This document shows, piece after piece, positions 15,976 through 26,163 of a DNA stretch of 33,147 nucleotides. Below the pieces are notes generated by a model. It worked only from the letters and a program-made list of their open reading frames with translations, searched no databases and was not told the origin of the DNA. A program made the translations under genes and the position numbers. The stretch's first letter is position 1, and the number at the start of each line of letters is the position of its first letter. Origin of the DNA: Sphingomonadales bacterium (lineage in GTDB: Bacteria; Pseudomonadota; Alphaproteobacteria; Sphingomonadales; Sphingomonadaceae); the NCBI GenBank assembly GCA_013297725.1, contig JAAFIB010000027.1, positions 1-33,147 on the forward strand, read 5' to 3'.

Positions 15976-16851
15976 CTAAGTCACCGCCTTTTTTCGCCGA
16001 CGGCGAATAACGGCCCCTGCGGCTCCACCAAAGAGAAGGATCATGCTCGGTTCCGGCACGTCGATAGGACCGCCTCCACCGCCGCCGCCGCTTCCGAATA
16101 TCGGGAAGTTGAATACGCCGGAAAGATTCAGGCCGTCCAAAAAGCCCAGCAAACTTGGCGCGCCCGTACTGTCAGTGCCCCCGATAGGAATGCCGCGACC
16201 GAACCCGTCGTTGATGGTAACACTGTCTTGTGTGCCTCGGATCACCAACCCGGCATCCTCGCATTGCACACCTGTGCATGCAGTTGGACTAGAGATCAGC
16301 GCCCCTGTTCTTGCATCATAGCTATAGCTGGGTGCATCGAATGATGAGGCAAACCAGGTTCCTGTGGGCAATTCGAGACTGTAAGTATCAGCATCGGAAT
16401 CATATACTAAAGTAAGGCCGCTAAGACGCAGAGGCACCGATTCCTGCGTGATCGGTCCAGATACGTCCAAGCGATTAGTAAAGCCTGGGCCCGAGGAGGA
16501 ACCCGTGCCGGGCGACGTTACTCTGATCCGATAAAGGCCATCTGCGGAAACCTGGCCTGTATAGGCCGGACTGTTGTAGAAATTGCGGTTGGGAACGTCG
16601 GTCTGAAAGCTGATAGAGACCGTATCACCTTGGCGGTAAGGATATTCGGGAACGGGGCCCTGATACAATGCAGTGGTGCCATTTGGCTGACGAATCCGAA
16701 TCTGATTGGTCACATCATTAGTGACTGTTCCGGTAAATGTTACGTTGAGCCTGTTGGTCGTTGGCCCAGTGGGTATTACCTGTGCTGCTACAGGAGTAGC
16801 CGTAATCATACTTGCGGCCAGAAGCGCCGCGCATAATGTTGATTTTAACAT
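15976..16851 (-). CDS. PEP-CTERM sorting-signal protein
   Basis: A 291-aa exported protein that by its C-terminus is a substrate for exosortase/PEP-CTERM sorting. It has a signal peptide (residues 1 to about 24, ending PVAAQ), a beta-rich body with no recognised enzyme domain, a glycine run SGGGGGGG, then PEPS, a hydrophobic stretch LLFGGAAGAVI and a basic tail RRRRKK. I chose the ATG at 16851, with GGAG (complement of 16858-16861) at 6 nt, over a GTG at 16863 that overlaps that site. It is convergent with the peptidase gene (6-nt gap). In this lineage such proteins are typically exported or exopolysaccharide-associated; the role of this one is unknown. No exosortase lies in the window. Confidence 0.8.
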   Translation of the reverse strand: MLKSTLCAALLAASMITATPVAAQVIPTGPTTNRLNVTFTGTVTNDVTNQIRIRQPNGTTALYQGPVPEYPYRQGDTVSISFQTDVPNRNFYNSPAYTGQVSADGLYRIRVTSPGTGSSSGPGFTNRLDVSGPITQESVPLRLSGLTLVYDSDADTYSLELPTGTWFASSFDAPSYSYDARTGALISSPTACTGVQCEDAGLVIRGTQDSVTINDGFGRGIPIGGTDSTGAPSLLGFLDGLNLSGVFNFPIFGSGGGGGGGPIDVPEPSMILLFGGAAGAVIRRRRKKAVT

Positions 16852-16863
16852 CGCTCTCTCCAC

Positions 16864-18122
<1,259 letters not shown>

Positions 18123-18125
18123 GCC

Positions 18126-18659
18126 ATGAGCTATGACGTCATGGTCTTTGACCCGGCTTATGCACCGCGCGATCGTGAAGCTTTTGGCGCGTGGTTCGCT
18201 GTGCAAGTCGATTGGGACAGCAACCATGACTACATGGACCCCCAGTCGACAACTGCAGCCTTGCGCGCATGGTATGATTCGATTCGTGCCGAATACCCCG
18301 CGATGAACGGCCCCGACGCGACCGATGACGACAACGAGATCAACCGTGCGGGCGATTACAACTTTGGTCCGCACTTCATCTACGTAACCTACCCATGGTC
18401 ACTCGCTGATGAAATATACGACAGAGTAAGGGCGCTAGCAGTCGAGAAGAAGGTCGGCTTCTACGACGTGAGTAACGATGAGGACGAACAGGAAATCTAT
18501 TTTCCGGGAGATGACTTGCGACCGCCATCAGGTGGCAGTTGGCGCGGGATTTCAGCAGACTTCCGATCCGGCGATCTAAGCAAATATATTCCGCAAGACA
18601 TCCCACAAAGCGAACCACTCAAACGCCGCTGGTTCGACATTTTTCGGAGAGACAAATGA
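18126..18659 (+). CDS. Hypothetical protein in the place usually held by sucC
   Basis: A 177-aa soluble, acidic protein with no recognised enzymatic domain. It opens SYDVMVFDP, rich in W and Y ([30 protein letters not shown]), then [18 protein letters not shown] and [15 protein letters not shown], with a less ordered C-terminus. I recall similar unannotated proteins opening SYDLMVFD in other proteobacteria, so it is probably conserved. It starts 3 nt after the mdh stop without a clear Shine-Dalgarno and ends overlapping sucD by 4 nt, so it is almost certainly co-translated in the TCA operon. It is not SucC: it is less than half that size and has no ATP-grasp motifs. Function unknown. Confidence 0.75.
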   Translation: MSYDVMVFDPAYAPRDREAFGAWFAVQVDWDSNHDYMDPQSTTAALRAWYDSIRAEYPAMNGPDATDDDNEINRAGDYNFGPHFIYVTYPWSLADEIYDRVRALAVEKKVGFYDVSNDEDEQEIYFPGDDLRPPSGGSWRGISADFRSGDLSKYIPQDIPQSEPLKRRWFDIFRRDK

Positions 18660-19540
18660 GCATCCTAGTAAACAAACACACCAAGGTTATCACCCAAGGG
18701 ATGACCGGCGAAACCGGCACTTTTCATACCGAAGCGGCGCTTGCCTATGGCACGCAAATGGTCGGTGGTGTTACTCCCGGCAAGGGCGGAAGCACGCATA
18801 TCGGCCTGCCGGTATTCGATACTGTGGCCGAGGCTGTGCAGATGACCGGCGCGGATGCGTCGGTTGTGTATGTGCCGCCGCCGTTTGCCGCGGACTCGAT
18901 CCTTGAAGCCATCGATGCCGAGGTGCCGTTGATCGTTTGCATTACCGAGGGCATTCCGGTTCTCGATATGGTCCGCGTAAAGCGCGCGTTGGTTGGCAGT
19001 AAGTCACGCCTGATCGGCCCCAACTGCCCCGGCGTATTGACCCCCGGTGAATGCAAAATCGGCATCATGCCCGGCAGCATCTTTTCCAAAGGCTCGGTCG
19101 GCGTCGTCTCGCGTTCGGGCACACTCACCTATGAAGCGGTGTTCCAGACCACCAATGAAGGCCTTGGCCAGACCACAGCGGTCGGCATTGGCGGTGATCC
19201 GGTGAACGGCACCAACTTTATTGATGTGCTGGAACTTTTCCTTGCCGATGATGCGACGCAATCGATGATTATGATCGGCGAAATCGGCGGCGATGCTGAA
19301 GAACAAGCCGCGCAATTCCTGATCGACGAAGCCAAACGCGGCCGGAAAAAGCCGATGGCTGGCTTTATCGCAGGTCGTTCGGCCCCTCCGGGACGCCGCA
19401 TGGGCCATGCTGGCGCGATTGTTTCCGGCGGCAAAGGCGATGCGGAATCAAAGATCGCAGCGATGGAGGCAGCGGGCATCCGCATGTCAGCATCGCCCAG
19501 CGATTTGGGTCGGACGCTTGTGGAAGTTTTGAAGGGTTGA
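18656..19540 (+). CDS. sucD: Succinyl-CoA synthetase (ADP-forming) alpha subunit
   Basis: SucD, with SucC, converts succinyl-CoA to succinate while making ATP (or GTP) in the TCA cycle. The 294-aa protein has the CoA-binding Rossmann domain with [21 protein letters not shown], the PGKGG loop, [20 protein letters not shown], and the phosphohistidine H251 in [15 protein letters not shown]. The frame is open upstream to 18539 but the ATG at 18656, with CGGAGAG at 18645-18651, gives the family N-terminus and overlaps the preceding stop. Its obligate partner sucC is not found next to it or anywhere in the window. A palindromic repeat follows before odhA. Confidence 0.96.
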   Translation: MSILVNKHTKVITQGMTGETGTFHTEAALAYGTQMVGGVTPGKGGSTHIGLPVFDTVAEAVQMTGADASVVYVPPPFAADSILEAIDAEVPLIVCITEGIPVLDMVRVKRALVGSKSRLIGPNCPGVLTPGECKIGIMPGSIFSKGSVGVVSRSGTLTYEAVFQTTNEGLGQTTAVGIGGDPVNGTNFIDVLELFLADDATQSMIMIGEIGGDAEEQAAQFLIDEAKRGRKKPMAGFIAGRSAPPGRRMGHAGAIVSGGKGDAESKIAAMEAAGIRMSASPSDLGRTLVEVLKG

Positions 19541-19577
19541 AGTGCTGAATATCGATAGTCAGGCAATGGTCTCTTCT

Positions 19578-19657
19578 CCGTTCGTGTCGAGCGCAGTCGA
19601 GACACCCGGCTATCGCTCCTAACCTCGCTGCCTCTCGACTTCGCTCGAGGCGAACGG
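19578..19657. repeat. Intergenic palindromic repeat (REP-like) between sucD and odhA
   Basis: Left arm CCGTTCGTGTCGAGCG (19578-19593) continuing CAGTCGAGACA, and right arm CTCTCGACTTCGCTCGAGG (19632-19650) continuing CGAACGG, form an inverted repeat of about 27 nt with a few mismatches around a 25-nt centre. The CTTCGCTCGA...CGAACGG type is common between sphingomonad genes. It occupies most of the 148-nt sucD-odhA gap; in the mRNA it would fold strongly. Confidence 0.75.
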
Positions 19658-19688
19658 ATGTTTAGGGCTTTCTTTTAGGAAGACGAAT

Positions 19689-22514
19689 ATGGGTTACGAA
19701 GGTCACGAGTTCGAAACCGCCGCTGAGCCTGAACAAGGCCCAAGCTGGCAACGGCCAAATTATCGCTTTGGCGAAAGCGACGACCTAACTGGTGCGCTTG
19801 ATCCCACGGCAATGGCGGTGGAGATAAAGGCGGCGGCAAAGGCCGCTGGCAAGCCGGTCAGCGATGCTGATGCGGTGTCCGCTGCAGGCGATTCGATCCG
19901 CGCGATGATGCTGGTGCGCACATACCGCGTGCGCGGGCATCTGGCGGCAAATCTTGATCCGCTGGGCCTTGCCAAGCAAGAAATACCCGCCGACCTTGAT
20001 CCTGCCTATCACGGTTTTACCGAGGCCGATCTGGGCCGGCCGGTTTATGTTGGTGGCACGCTGGGTTATGACTGGGTGTCTGTCCGAGAACTCGTTGCCA
20101 CACTGCGCGCCAATTATTGCGGCCCCGTTGGCCTTGAATATATGCACATCGCCGATGTTGAGGAACGCCGGTTCCTGCAAGAGCGGATGGAGGGCAAAGA
20201 CGCCGCGATCACATTTAGCCCCGAGGGCAAAAAGGCCATTCTCGGCAAAGTGATTGAGGCGGAGCAGTACGAGAAATTCCTCGCGCGCAAATATGTGGGC
20301 ACCAAACGGTTCGGCCTAGACGGCGGCGAAGCGATGATCCCGGCGCTGGAGGCGATCATCAAATATGGCGGCGCGCTGGGCGTGCGCGAGATCGTATACG
20401 GCATGCCGCATCGCGGCCGCCTGAACGTGCTCGCTAATGTGCTGGCCAAACCATATCGCATCATCTTCCACGAGTTTTCGGGTGGCAGCGCGAACCCCGA
20501 TGATGTTGGCGGTTCGGGTGATGTGAAATATCATCTGGGCACCAGCACCGACCGCGAATTTGACGGCATCAAAGTGCATATGTCGCTGGTTCCCAATCCG
20601 TCGCATTTGGAGGCGGTGAACCCCGTCGTCCTGGGTAAAGTGCGCGCCATTCAAACGATCCGTGACGATTTGGGCAAGCATGATCAGGTTCTGCCTGTGC
20701 TGCTCCACGGCGATGCTGCCTTTGCTGGACAAGGCATTGTGTGGGAGTGCCTCGGCTTTTCAGGTATTCGCGGGTATAACACCGGCGGCTGCATCCACTT
20801 TATCGTCAACAACCAAGTCGGCTTTACCACCAGCCCGCAATTTGCGCGTTCATCGCCCTATCCCAGCGATGTGGCAAAGGGTGTGCAAGCCCCGATTTTC
20901 CACGTCAATGGCGACGATCCAGAGGCAGTAACCTTTGCCTGCAAAATGGCGATCGAGTTCCGCCAGCGTTTCCACCGCGACATCGTGATCGACATGTGGT
21001 GCTACAGGCGGTTTGGCCATAACGAAGGCGACGAGCCAAGCTTTACCCAGCCGCTGATGTATAAAGTCATCAAAGGCAAGCCCGGGGTCAGCGAAGTGTT
21101 CGCCGCGCGGCTGCAAGCTGAAGGTGTCATCGACGGCAATTGGGCCGCCGAACACGCGATGCGCTTTGTCGCTTTGCTCGAACAAGAATTCACCGCTGGC
21201 CAAGACTATAAAGCCAATGAGGCGGACTGGTTTGGCGGCAGGTGGAAGGGGCTATCAAAGCCCGCCGATCCAGAGACCGCGCGGCGCAATGTCGAGACGG
21301 GTATCGCCAAGAAACAGCTGGACGGCCTTGGCCGCACATTGACGACCGTGCCCGATGGCTTGAGCATTCACCCGACGCTGAACCGTGTGCTGGATGCAAA
21401 ACGCGCGATGTTTACAGCGGGCGATAACTTTGACTGGGCGACGGGTGAGGCGCTAGCATTCGGATCATTGCTATCCGAAGGTTACGGCGTGCGCTTGTCA
21501 GGGCAAGACTCCGGACGCGGCACATTCAGCCACCGTCATGCCGTCTGGGTCGATCAAAATACCGAGGCGAAATACATTCCGCTGACCACTTTGCCGCATG
21601 GCCGGTTTGAGGTTTATGATAGCCCGCTATCTGAATTCGGCGTGCTCGGCTATGAATATGGCTTTGCAGGGGCTGACCCCAAAACACTGGTATTGTGGGA
21701 AGCGCAGTTTGGCGATTTCGTCAACGGCGCACAGACCATTATTGATCAGTTCATCACATCGGGCGAAAGCAAATGGCTGCGCGCCAACGGTTTGGTGATG
21801 TTATTGCCGCATGGTTATGAAGGCCAGGGGCCGGAGCATAGCTCGGCAAGACCAGAGCGGTTTTTGCAAAGCTGTGCCGAGGATAATATCCAGGTCGCCA
21901 ATTGCACGACACCGGCGAACTACTTCCACTTGCTGCGCCGCCAAATGCACCGCGCATTCCGCAAGCCATTGGTGGTGATGTCGCCCAAATCACTGTTGCG
22001 GCACAAAATGGCTGTGTCCAAAGCCAGCGATTTTCAGGGCGAAAGCCACTTCATGCGGATCTTGTCAGACCCATGGGCACCTGCGGATAAGGATATCAAG
22101 CGCCTAGTGCTCTGCACCGGAAAGGTCGCCTTTGACCTGATGGAGGCACGCAACGCGTCTGGCGATACCAGCACCGCAATCGTCCGGATCGAACAGCTTT
22201 ATCCGTTCCCCAGCGAGCCGTTGATTGTGCGGTTAAAGCGTATGACCAATTTGGAAGAAGTTGTCTGGGCGCAGGAAGAGCCAAAGAATAACGGCTATTG
22301 GTTCTTTACCGAACCGTTCATCGAAGAGTGTTTAGCGGCAGCCAAAATTGGGCCAATCCGCGCGCGTTATGCGGGCCGCAAAGCCTCTGCATCGCCGGCA
22401 ACCGGCCTGATGAAGCGTCACCAATCCGAACAGGCAGCTTTGATCGCCGACGCGCTGGGCCATAATGTCCGCGCCGAAATCCGCCGCCAACGCGGTGTTA
22501 AGAAAACGAAATAA
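19689..22514 (+). CDS. odhA: 2-oxoglutarate dehydrogenase E1 component
   Basis: E1 decarboxylates 2-oxoglutarate with thiamine diphosphate and passes the succinyl group to lipoyl E2 (OdhB). The 941-aa protein has the normal length and order: N-terminal helical region with [16 protein letters not shown], the [21 protein letters not shown] block ([17 protein letters not shown]), the ThDP/Mg motif beginning GDAAFAGQG (G341, D342) and ending at N374-N375 (VNNQVGFTT), then [23 protein letters not shown] ([21 protein letters not shown]), and the C-terminal transketolase domain with [30 protein letters not shown] at 19677-19683 precedes the ATG. It follows sucD after a repeat and precedes odhB by 35 nt. 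Confidence 0.97.
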   Translation: MGYEGHEFETAAEPEQGPSWQRPNYRFGESDDLTGALDPTAMAVEIKAAAKAAGKPVSDADAVSAAGDSIRAMMLVRTYRVRGHLAANLDPLGLAKQEIPADLDPAYHGFTEADLGRPVYVGGTLGYDWVSVRELVATLRANYCGPVGLEYMHIADVEERRFLQERMEGKDAAITFSPEGKKAILGKVIEAEQYEKFLARKYVGTKRFGLDGGEAMIPALEAIIKYGGALGVREIVYGMPHRGRLNVLANVLAKPYRIIFHEFSGGSANPDDVGGSGDVKYHLGTSTDREFDGIKVHMSLVPNPSHLEAVNPVVLGKVRAIQTIRDDLGKHDQVLPVLLHGDAAFAGQGIVWECLGFSGIRGYNTGGCIHFIVNNQVGFTTSPQFARSSPYPSDVAKGVQAPIFHVNGDDPEAVTFACKMAIEFRQRFHRDIVIDMWCYRRFGHNEGDEPSFTQPLMYKVIKGKPGVSEVFAARLQAEGVIDGNWAAEHAMRFVALLEQEFTAGQDYKANEADWFGGRWKGLSKPADPETARRNVETGIAKKQLDGLGRTLTTVPDGLSIHPTLNRVLDAKRAMFTAGDNFDWATGEALAFGSLLSEGYGVRLSGQDSGRGTFSHRHAVWVDQNTEAKYIPLTTLPHGRFEVYDSPLSEFGVLGYEYGFAGADPKTLVLWEAQFGDFVNGAQTIIDQFITSGESKWLRANGLVMLLPHGYEGQGPEHSSARPERFLQSCAEDNIQVANCTTPANYFHLLRRQMHRAFRKPLVVMSPKSLLRHKMAVSKASDFQGESHFMRILSDPWAPADKDIKRLVLCTGKVAFDLMEARNASGDTSTAIVRIEQLYPFPSEPLIVRLKRMTNLEEVVWAQEEPKNNGYWFFTEPFIEECLAAAKIGPIRARYAGRKASASPATGLMKRHQSEQAALIADALGHNVRAEIRRQRGVKKTK

Positions 22515-22549
22515 CTTCACCCGATATCCTCCCCGATGGAGCAAAGTAT

Positions 22550-23779
22550 ATGAGCACCGAAATCAAAGTCCCCGTTTTGGGCGAATCGATCAGCGAAGCA
22601 ACGCTAGGCCAATGGCTGAAAAAGCCAGGCGAAGCGGTTGCGGCGGACGAGCCGATTGCGAGTTTGGAAACCGACAAAGTCGCTATCGAAGTGGGCGCGC
22701 CTGTTGCTGGCGTAATGGGCGCTTATGGTGTCGAAGAAGGCGCAACGGTGAATGTTGGCGCGGTTATCGGTATGATCGAGGCGGGTTCTGGCGCGGTTGC
22801 TGCTGCTCCGGCTGCTGCTGCACCAGCACCGGCGGCGCAAGCAGCGGCAGCACATGCCCCTGTTGCAACCACCGATGTTGCCGACCTGACCCTGTCCCCT
22901 GCTGTGCGCCGTCTTGTTTTGGAGCTGGGCATTGATCCGACCAAAGTTAAAGGCAGCGGTAAAGACGGCCGTTTGACCAAAGAAGATGTGCTGGCCGCGG
23001 CCAAGGGCGGTGCGCCTGTAGCGCCTGCTGCTGCCCCCGCTTCGGTCGCGACTGCCACAACCGGCGACCGCAATGAAGAACGCGTCAAAATGACCCGCCT
23101 ACGCCAAACGATCGCAAAGCGGCTAAAGGATGCGCAAGATACAGCGGCTTTGCTGACCACATTCAACGACTGCGACATGTCGGCGGTGATGGCGACGCGC
23201 GAACGGTACAAAGAATCTTTCGAGAAAAAGCACGGCGTCAAACTCGGCTTTATGAGCTTTTTTGCCAAGGCCGCCTGCCTTGCGCTGAAAGATATTCCCG
23301 CCGTTAACGCACAGATCCAGGGTCCAGAAGGCGCTCAGGAGATCGTCTATTTCGACTATGTCGATCTGTCCGTCGCGGTGTCTGCACCCAATGGCCTTGT
23401 TGTGCCTGTGGTCCGCAATGTCGACCAAATGGGTTTTGCCGATATCGAAAAAGCCATTGGTACTTTGGGCAAAAAGGCCAAAGACGGCAGCTTGACGATG
23501 GACGATATGAAGGGCGGCACCTTCACCATTTCCAACGGCGGCGTGTTCGGCGGCCTGATGTCCACGCCGATCATCAATCCGCCGCAATCGGCTGTGCTTG
23601 GCCTGCACCGCATTGAGGACCGCCCGGTCGTTCGGAACGGTGAGATCGTCATCCGCCCAATGATGTATCTGGCGCTCAGTTACGACCACCGCCTGATCGA
23701 TGGCCGCGAAGCTGTAACCGCGCTAAAAACCATAAAAGAAGCGATTGAAGACCCCACCCGCTTGCTGATCGATTTGTAA
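22550..23779 (+). CDS. odhB: Dihydrolipoamide succinyltransferase (E2 of 2-oxoglutarate dehydrogenase)
   Basis: E2 transfers the succinyl group from lipoamide to CoA and forms the core of the complex. Parts in the 409-aa protein: one lipoyl domain with the lipoylated lysine K43 in ETDKVAIEV (residues 1 to about 78), an Ala/Pro-rich flexible linker (about 82-105), the E3/E1-binding domain with [15 protein letters not shown] and [16 protein letters not shown], a second Ala/Pro linker, and the catalytic domain from about residue 180. The catalytic HxxxD is H380 and D384 in [16 protein letters not shown] at 22541-22544 precedes the ATG. It is followed after 10 nt by lpd, so the complex's three components are in one transcript. 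Confidence 0.97.
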   Translation: MSTEIKVPVLGESISEATLGQWLKKPGEAVAADEPIASLETDKVAIEVGAPVAGVMGAYGVEEGATVNVGAVIGMIEAGSGAVAAAPAAAAPAPAAQAAAAHAPVATTDVADLTLSPAVRRLVLELGIDPTKVKGSGKDGRLTKEDVLAAAKGGAPVAPAAAPASVATATTGDRNEERVKMTRLRQTIAKRLKDAQDTAALLTTFNDCDMSAVMATRERYKESFEKKHGVKLGFMSFFAKAACLALKDIPAVNAQIQGPEGAQEIVYFDYVDLSVAVSAPNGLVVPVVRNVDQMGFADIEKAIGTLGKKAKDGSLTMDDMKGGTFTISNGGVFGGLMSTPIINPPQSAVLGLHRIEDRPVVRNGEIVIRPMMYLALSYDHRLIDGREAVTALKTIKEAIEDPTRLLIDL

Positions 23780-23789
23780 GGAACTGGAC

Positions 23790-25202
23790 ATGGCAGACTT
23801 TGACCTGATCGTTATCGGCGCTGGACCCGGCGGATATGTGGCTGCGATTCGTGCGGCGCAATTGGGGCTGAAGACGGCGTGCGTGGAAAGCCGCGAGATG
23901 CTCGGCGGGACGTGCCTGAACGTCGGCTGCATTCCATCAAAAGCGTTGCTGCATGCATCAGAGCTGTATGAAGAGGCGCATTCTGGCGTGCTGGCAAAGT
24001 TTGGTGTGAACTTCAAAGGCGTCAGCTTGGACCTTGACCAGATGCATGCCGAAAAGGCGAAGGCTGTGGGCGAGTTGACCGGCGGGATCGAGTTTCTGTT
24101 TAAGAAGAACAAGGTCGAATGGCTGAAAGGTCAGGCTGCTTTTGCTTCCGCAAACTCTGTGGTGGTCGCGGGCAAAACCTATACCGCCGACAAAATTATG
24201 ATCGCGACCGGATCGTCGGTCACGCCTTTGCCGGGTGTTGATGTCGACCAGAAAGTCATCGTTGATTCAACTGGCGCACTCGCATTGCCTAAAGTGCCAA
24301 AGCATATGGTTGTCATCGGCGGCGGTGTAATCGGGCTGGAGCTCGGCAGCGTCTGGCGCAGGCTAGGGGCCGAGGTTACGGTCGTTGAATATCTCGACCA
24401 GATCCTGCCCGGCATGGATGCCGAAGTGCGCAAAGAATCTGCAAAGATTTTCAAGAAGCAAGGCTTTGCCATCCGCACCGGAACCAAAGTTACCGGCGCG
24501 ACTGTCAAAGGCGGCAAAGCAACACTAACCGTTGAACCAGCAGCCGGCCCTTCGACAGGCTCAGGGCAAACGGGTTTTGAGGACATCGAAGCCGATTGCG
24601 TTCTAGTCTCCATCGGTCGCCGCCCCAATACTGATGGCTTGGCGCTCGACAAAGCAGGCGTTGCGCTGAACGCGCGCGGTCAGATCGAGGTTGGCCATGA
24701 TTTCCAGACAAGCGTCCCCGGTATCTATGCAATTGGCGACGTAACCCCCGGACCAATGCTGGCGCATAAGGCCGAGGACGAAGGCATTGCGGCGGCAGAA
24801 TTCTGTGCTGGCCTGACCGGTATCGTCAACCATGACGTCATTCCCGGCGTGGTCTATACCATGCCAGAAATCGCCGATGTCGGCATTACCGAGGAAGAAG
24901 CCAAGGCCAAAGGCATCGACATCAAAGTCGGGAAATTCCCGATGATGGCCAACAGCCGGGCGAAAACCAACCGCGATACTGACGGGTTCGTAAAGGTTAT
25001 CGCCGATGCCAAAACCGACCGCGTTCTGGGCGTGCACATCATCGCCTCGCTGGCCGGAACAATGATTGCCGAGGCAGCACTCGCCATGGAATTCGGCGCA
25101 ACCAGCGAAGACATCGCCTATACCTGCCATGCTCACCCAACGCATGCCGAGGCGCTGAAAGAAGCGGCGATGGCTGTGCAGGGTAAGCCGATTCATATGT
25201 AA
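23790..25202 (+). CDS. lpdA: Dihydrolipoyl dehydrogenase (E3), with an in-frame repeat insertion
   Basis: E3 reoxidises dihydrolipoamide with FAD and NAD for the 2-oxoglutarate (and possibly pyruvate) dehydrogenase complex. The 470-aa protein has the FAD motif GAGPGGYVAA, the redox disulfide C42/C47 in GGTCLNVGCIPSK, the NAD motif VIGGGVIGLELGSVW, the second FAD motif YAIGDV, and the active-site pair H449 and E454 in HAHPTHAE. Residues 253-261 (GPSTGSGQT) are encoded by a palindromic repeat (24546-24573) sitting between strands of the NAD-binding domain. Other E3 proteins have no such segment as I recall. The stop overlaps the next start (TAATG). Confidence 0.95.
   Translation: MADFDLIVIGAGPGGYVAAIRAAQLGLKTACVESREMLGGTCLNVGCIPSKALLHASELYEEAHSGVLAKFGVNFKGVSLDLDQMHAEKAKAVGELTGGIEFLFKKNKVEWLKGQAAFASANSVVVAGKTYTADKIMIATGSSVTPLPGVDVDQKVIVDSTGALALPKVPKHMVVIGGGVIGLELGSVWRRLGAEVTVVEYLDQILPGMDAEVRKESAKIFKKQGFAIRTGTKVTGATVKGGKATLTVEPAAGPSTGSGQTGFEDIEADCVLVSIGRRPNTDGLALDKAGVALNARGQIEVGHDFQTSVPGIYAIGDVTPGPMLAHKAEDEGIAAAEFCAGLTGIVNHDVIPGVVYTMPEIADVGITEEEAKAKGIDIKVGKFPMMANSRAKTNRDTDGFVKVIADAKTDRVLGVHIIASLAGTMIAEAALAMEFGATSEDIAYTCHAHPTHAEALKEAAMAVQGKPIHM
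24546..24573. repeat. Intragenic palindromic repeat (REP-like) inside lpdA
   Basis: CCCTTCGACAGGCTCAGGGC (24548-24567) followed by AAACGG is, but for one base, the common sphingomonad repeat of the CAGGGCGAACGG type. The ends GCCCT and AGGGC pair. It lies in frame and is read as GPSTGSGQT. Confidence 0.8.
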
Positions 25203-25879
25203 TGACGGTCCAAGCCTATCTCGATCAATATTACTGGGACGCAGACAAACTTTCTATTCACTGCGGTCTTTCGGTTGCGGAATTGAGGGGAATGATAACT
25301 GCTGGCTTCATCCCAAAGCCATCCTATGTCGTTAAAAGCTCGGTGCTAAAATCTGCAGCATTCGGAGACTTAGACGCACAAAACGCGCGAGACGGCGCAT
25401 ATTTTCATCCAGCCAGCGCCGTCTGGGTAGCGCAAGCTCGAAACCTTACTGGGAGTCAAATCCTAGAGCGACTGAAGCTGCAATTCAGCGACAACATGGC
25501 TGCCGAGCTAGCCATTTTGAACGGCACAGTGTGGCGGCTTGTCGATGCTTTCGATGATCACGGAGAACAGTATCCTGATGGGCTACAATCTCGCATCGAC
25601 AGTTATTGGAACTCTTTTCTCCAAGGTATTTTTGGGCTTTGCGTTGCCAACCCAGCAACTGAGCGTGAAATCGCCCAAAAGGAAATATTACAAGAGAAGC
25701 TCACTGCTCTTACTGATGATGGTTTGCATGTGACTGGGATTGCGATTGGCAAAGAAGAGTTGTTGGCATTGATCGACTCCTATGCGGATGCATCTATGCC
25801 GTTTTCACCAGTCGAATATCCGATTAGCAGTCGCAAACGGTTAGTAGACGATCTTCGCAGAAAATGTGTCGCGGGGTAG
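25202..25879 (+). CDS. Hypothetical protein coupled to lpdA (possibly DUF6058 family)
   Basis: A 225-aa soluble protein, with no signal peptide or membrane segment. It opens with a helix-turn-helix-like part (DADKLSIHCGLSVAELRGMITAG), then YFHPASAVWVAQARN, and a C-terminal helical half. From memory it resembles the DUF6058 'natural product biosynthesis' family, but I could not confirm this; the function of that family is itself unclear. Its ATG overlaps the lpdA stop by one base and no separate Shine-Dalgarno is seen, so it is probably expressed with the TCA operon. By eye it is richer in A+T than its neighbours, which may mean later arrival. Confidence 0.65.
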   Translation: MTVQAYLDQYYWDADKLSIHCGLSVAELRGMITAGFIPKPSYVVKSSVLKSAAFGDLDAQNARDGAYFHPASAVWVAQARNLTGSQILERLKLQFSDNMAAELAILNGTVWRLVDAFDDHGEQYPDGLQSRIDSYWNSFLQGIFGLCVANPATEREIAQKEILQEKLTALTDDGLHVTGIAIGKEELLALIDSYADASMPFSPVEYPISSRKRLVDDLRRKCVAG

Positions 25880-25956
25880 CTAAAGGCGATACCCCAATAG
25901 GTTATGGCCACTTGCATGGCGACGACTTGCTTAATCTAACGAGGTTATTCCGACCG

Positions 25957-25992
25957 CAAAAAAGTCCGCGTCTGGAAAATCCAGACGCGGAC
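25957..25992 (-). terminator. Perfect intrinsic terminator, minus strand
   Basis: GTCCGCGTCTGGA (25964-25976) and TCCAGACGCGGAC (25980-25992) pair perfectly. The A-run at 25958-25963 becomes a T-run after the stem on the minus strand. No minus-strand protein gene ends here, so it most likely ends a small RNA. It may also fold in the plus-strand TCA transcript, about 85 nt after the last stop. Confidence 0.75.
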
Positions 25993-26051
25993 CTAGGCGG
26001 GGGCGTTACGGGTCGCTGATCGGCCCCCGACTCGATGGAAAACCATCTAGA
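25957..26051 (-). ncRNA. Candidate small RNA of about 95 nt
   Basis: On the minus strand a perfect TATAAT (complement of 26058-26063) is followed about 7 nt later by a likely start near 26051. The transcript would form CGGGGGC...GCCCCCG (26023-26029 with 25998-26004) and end in a perfect 13-bp hairpin (25964-25992) followed by six T. No -35 box is convincing. A 17-codon ORF (25993-26046) has no Shine-Dalgarno. No known RNA family is recognised. Confidence 0.45.
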
Positions 26052-26110
26052 GTCTGTATTATACGTTGAATTACTATGTTTCTATATAACTTTTTTACTA
26101 TTGCAAACGG

Positions 26111-26138
26111 TTGCCTTAAAAAAAGAGCGCGCTATCAT
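26111..26138 (+). promoter_or_regulatory. Predicted promoter of tetR-type gene
   Basis: TTGCCT (26111-26116) and TATCAT (26133-26138), 16 nt apart, match -35 and -10 boxes at 4 and 5 of 6 positions. The start would fall near 26145, giving a very short leader before the GGGGAGGA Shine-Dalgarno (26147-26154). Confidence 0.4.
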
Positions 26139-26142
26139 AGCG
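26130..26142. promoter_or_regulatory. Palindrome over the tetR -10 box (candidate operator)
   Basis: CGCTA-TCA-TAGCG is an inverted repeat covering the putative -10 box, 22 nt before the tetR-type start codon. Autorepression of TetR-family genes commonly uses such a site. Confidence 0.4.
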
Positions 26143-26163
26143 TTATGGGGAGGATTAACTGTA

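Noticed and set aside
19541-19688. Possible hidden small gene or partial sucC in the sucD-odhA gap
   Set aside because: The space is taken by the palindromic repeat and no frame encodes SucC-like sequence.
22465-22935. 156-codon plus-strand ORF rich in Cys and Gly over the odhB start
   Set aside because: It is the +1/+2 frame of the GCG/GCA-rich linker region; the real product in another frame is OdhB.
23041-23060. Low-complexity Ala/Pro codon runs in odhB, looking like DNA microsatellites
   Set aside because: They encode the normal flexible E2 linkers.
22723-23268. 181-codon minus-strand ORF opposite odhB
   Set aside because: Its Ala-rich part is the complement of the odhB Ala/Pro linkers, so it is a composition artefact.
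26035-26163. N-terminal hydrophobic extension of the TetR protein as a membrane domain
   Set aside because: The extension lies in A+T-rich promoter sequence, has no Shine-Dalgarno, and the TTG at 26164 has one.
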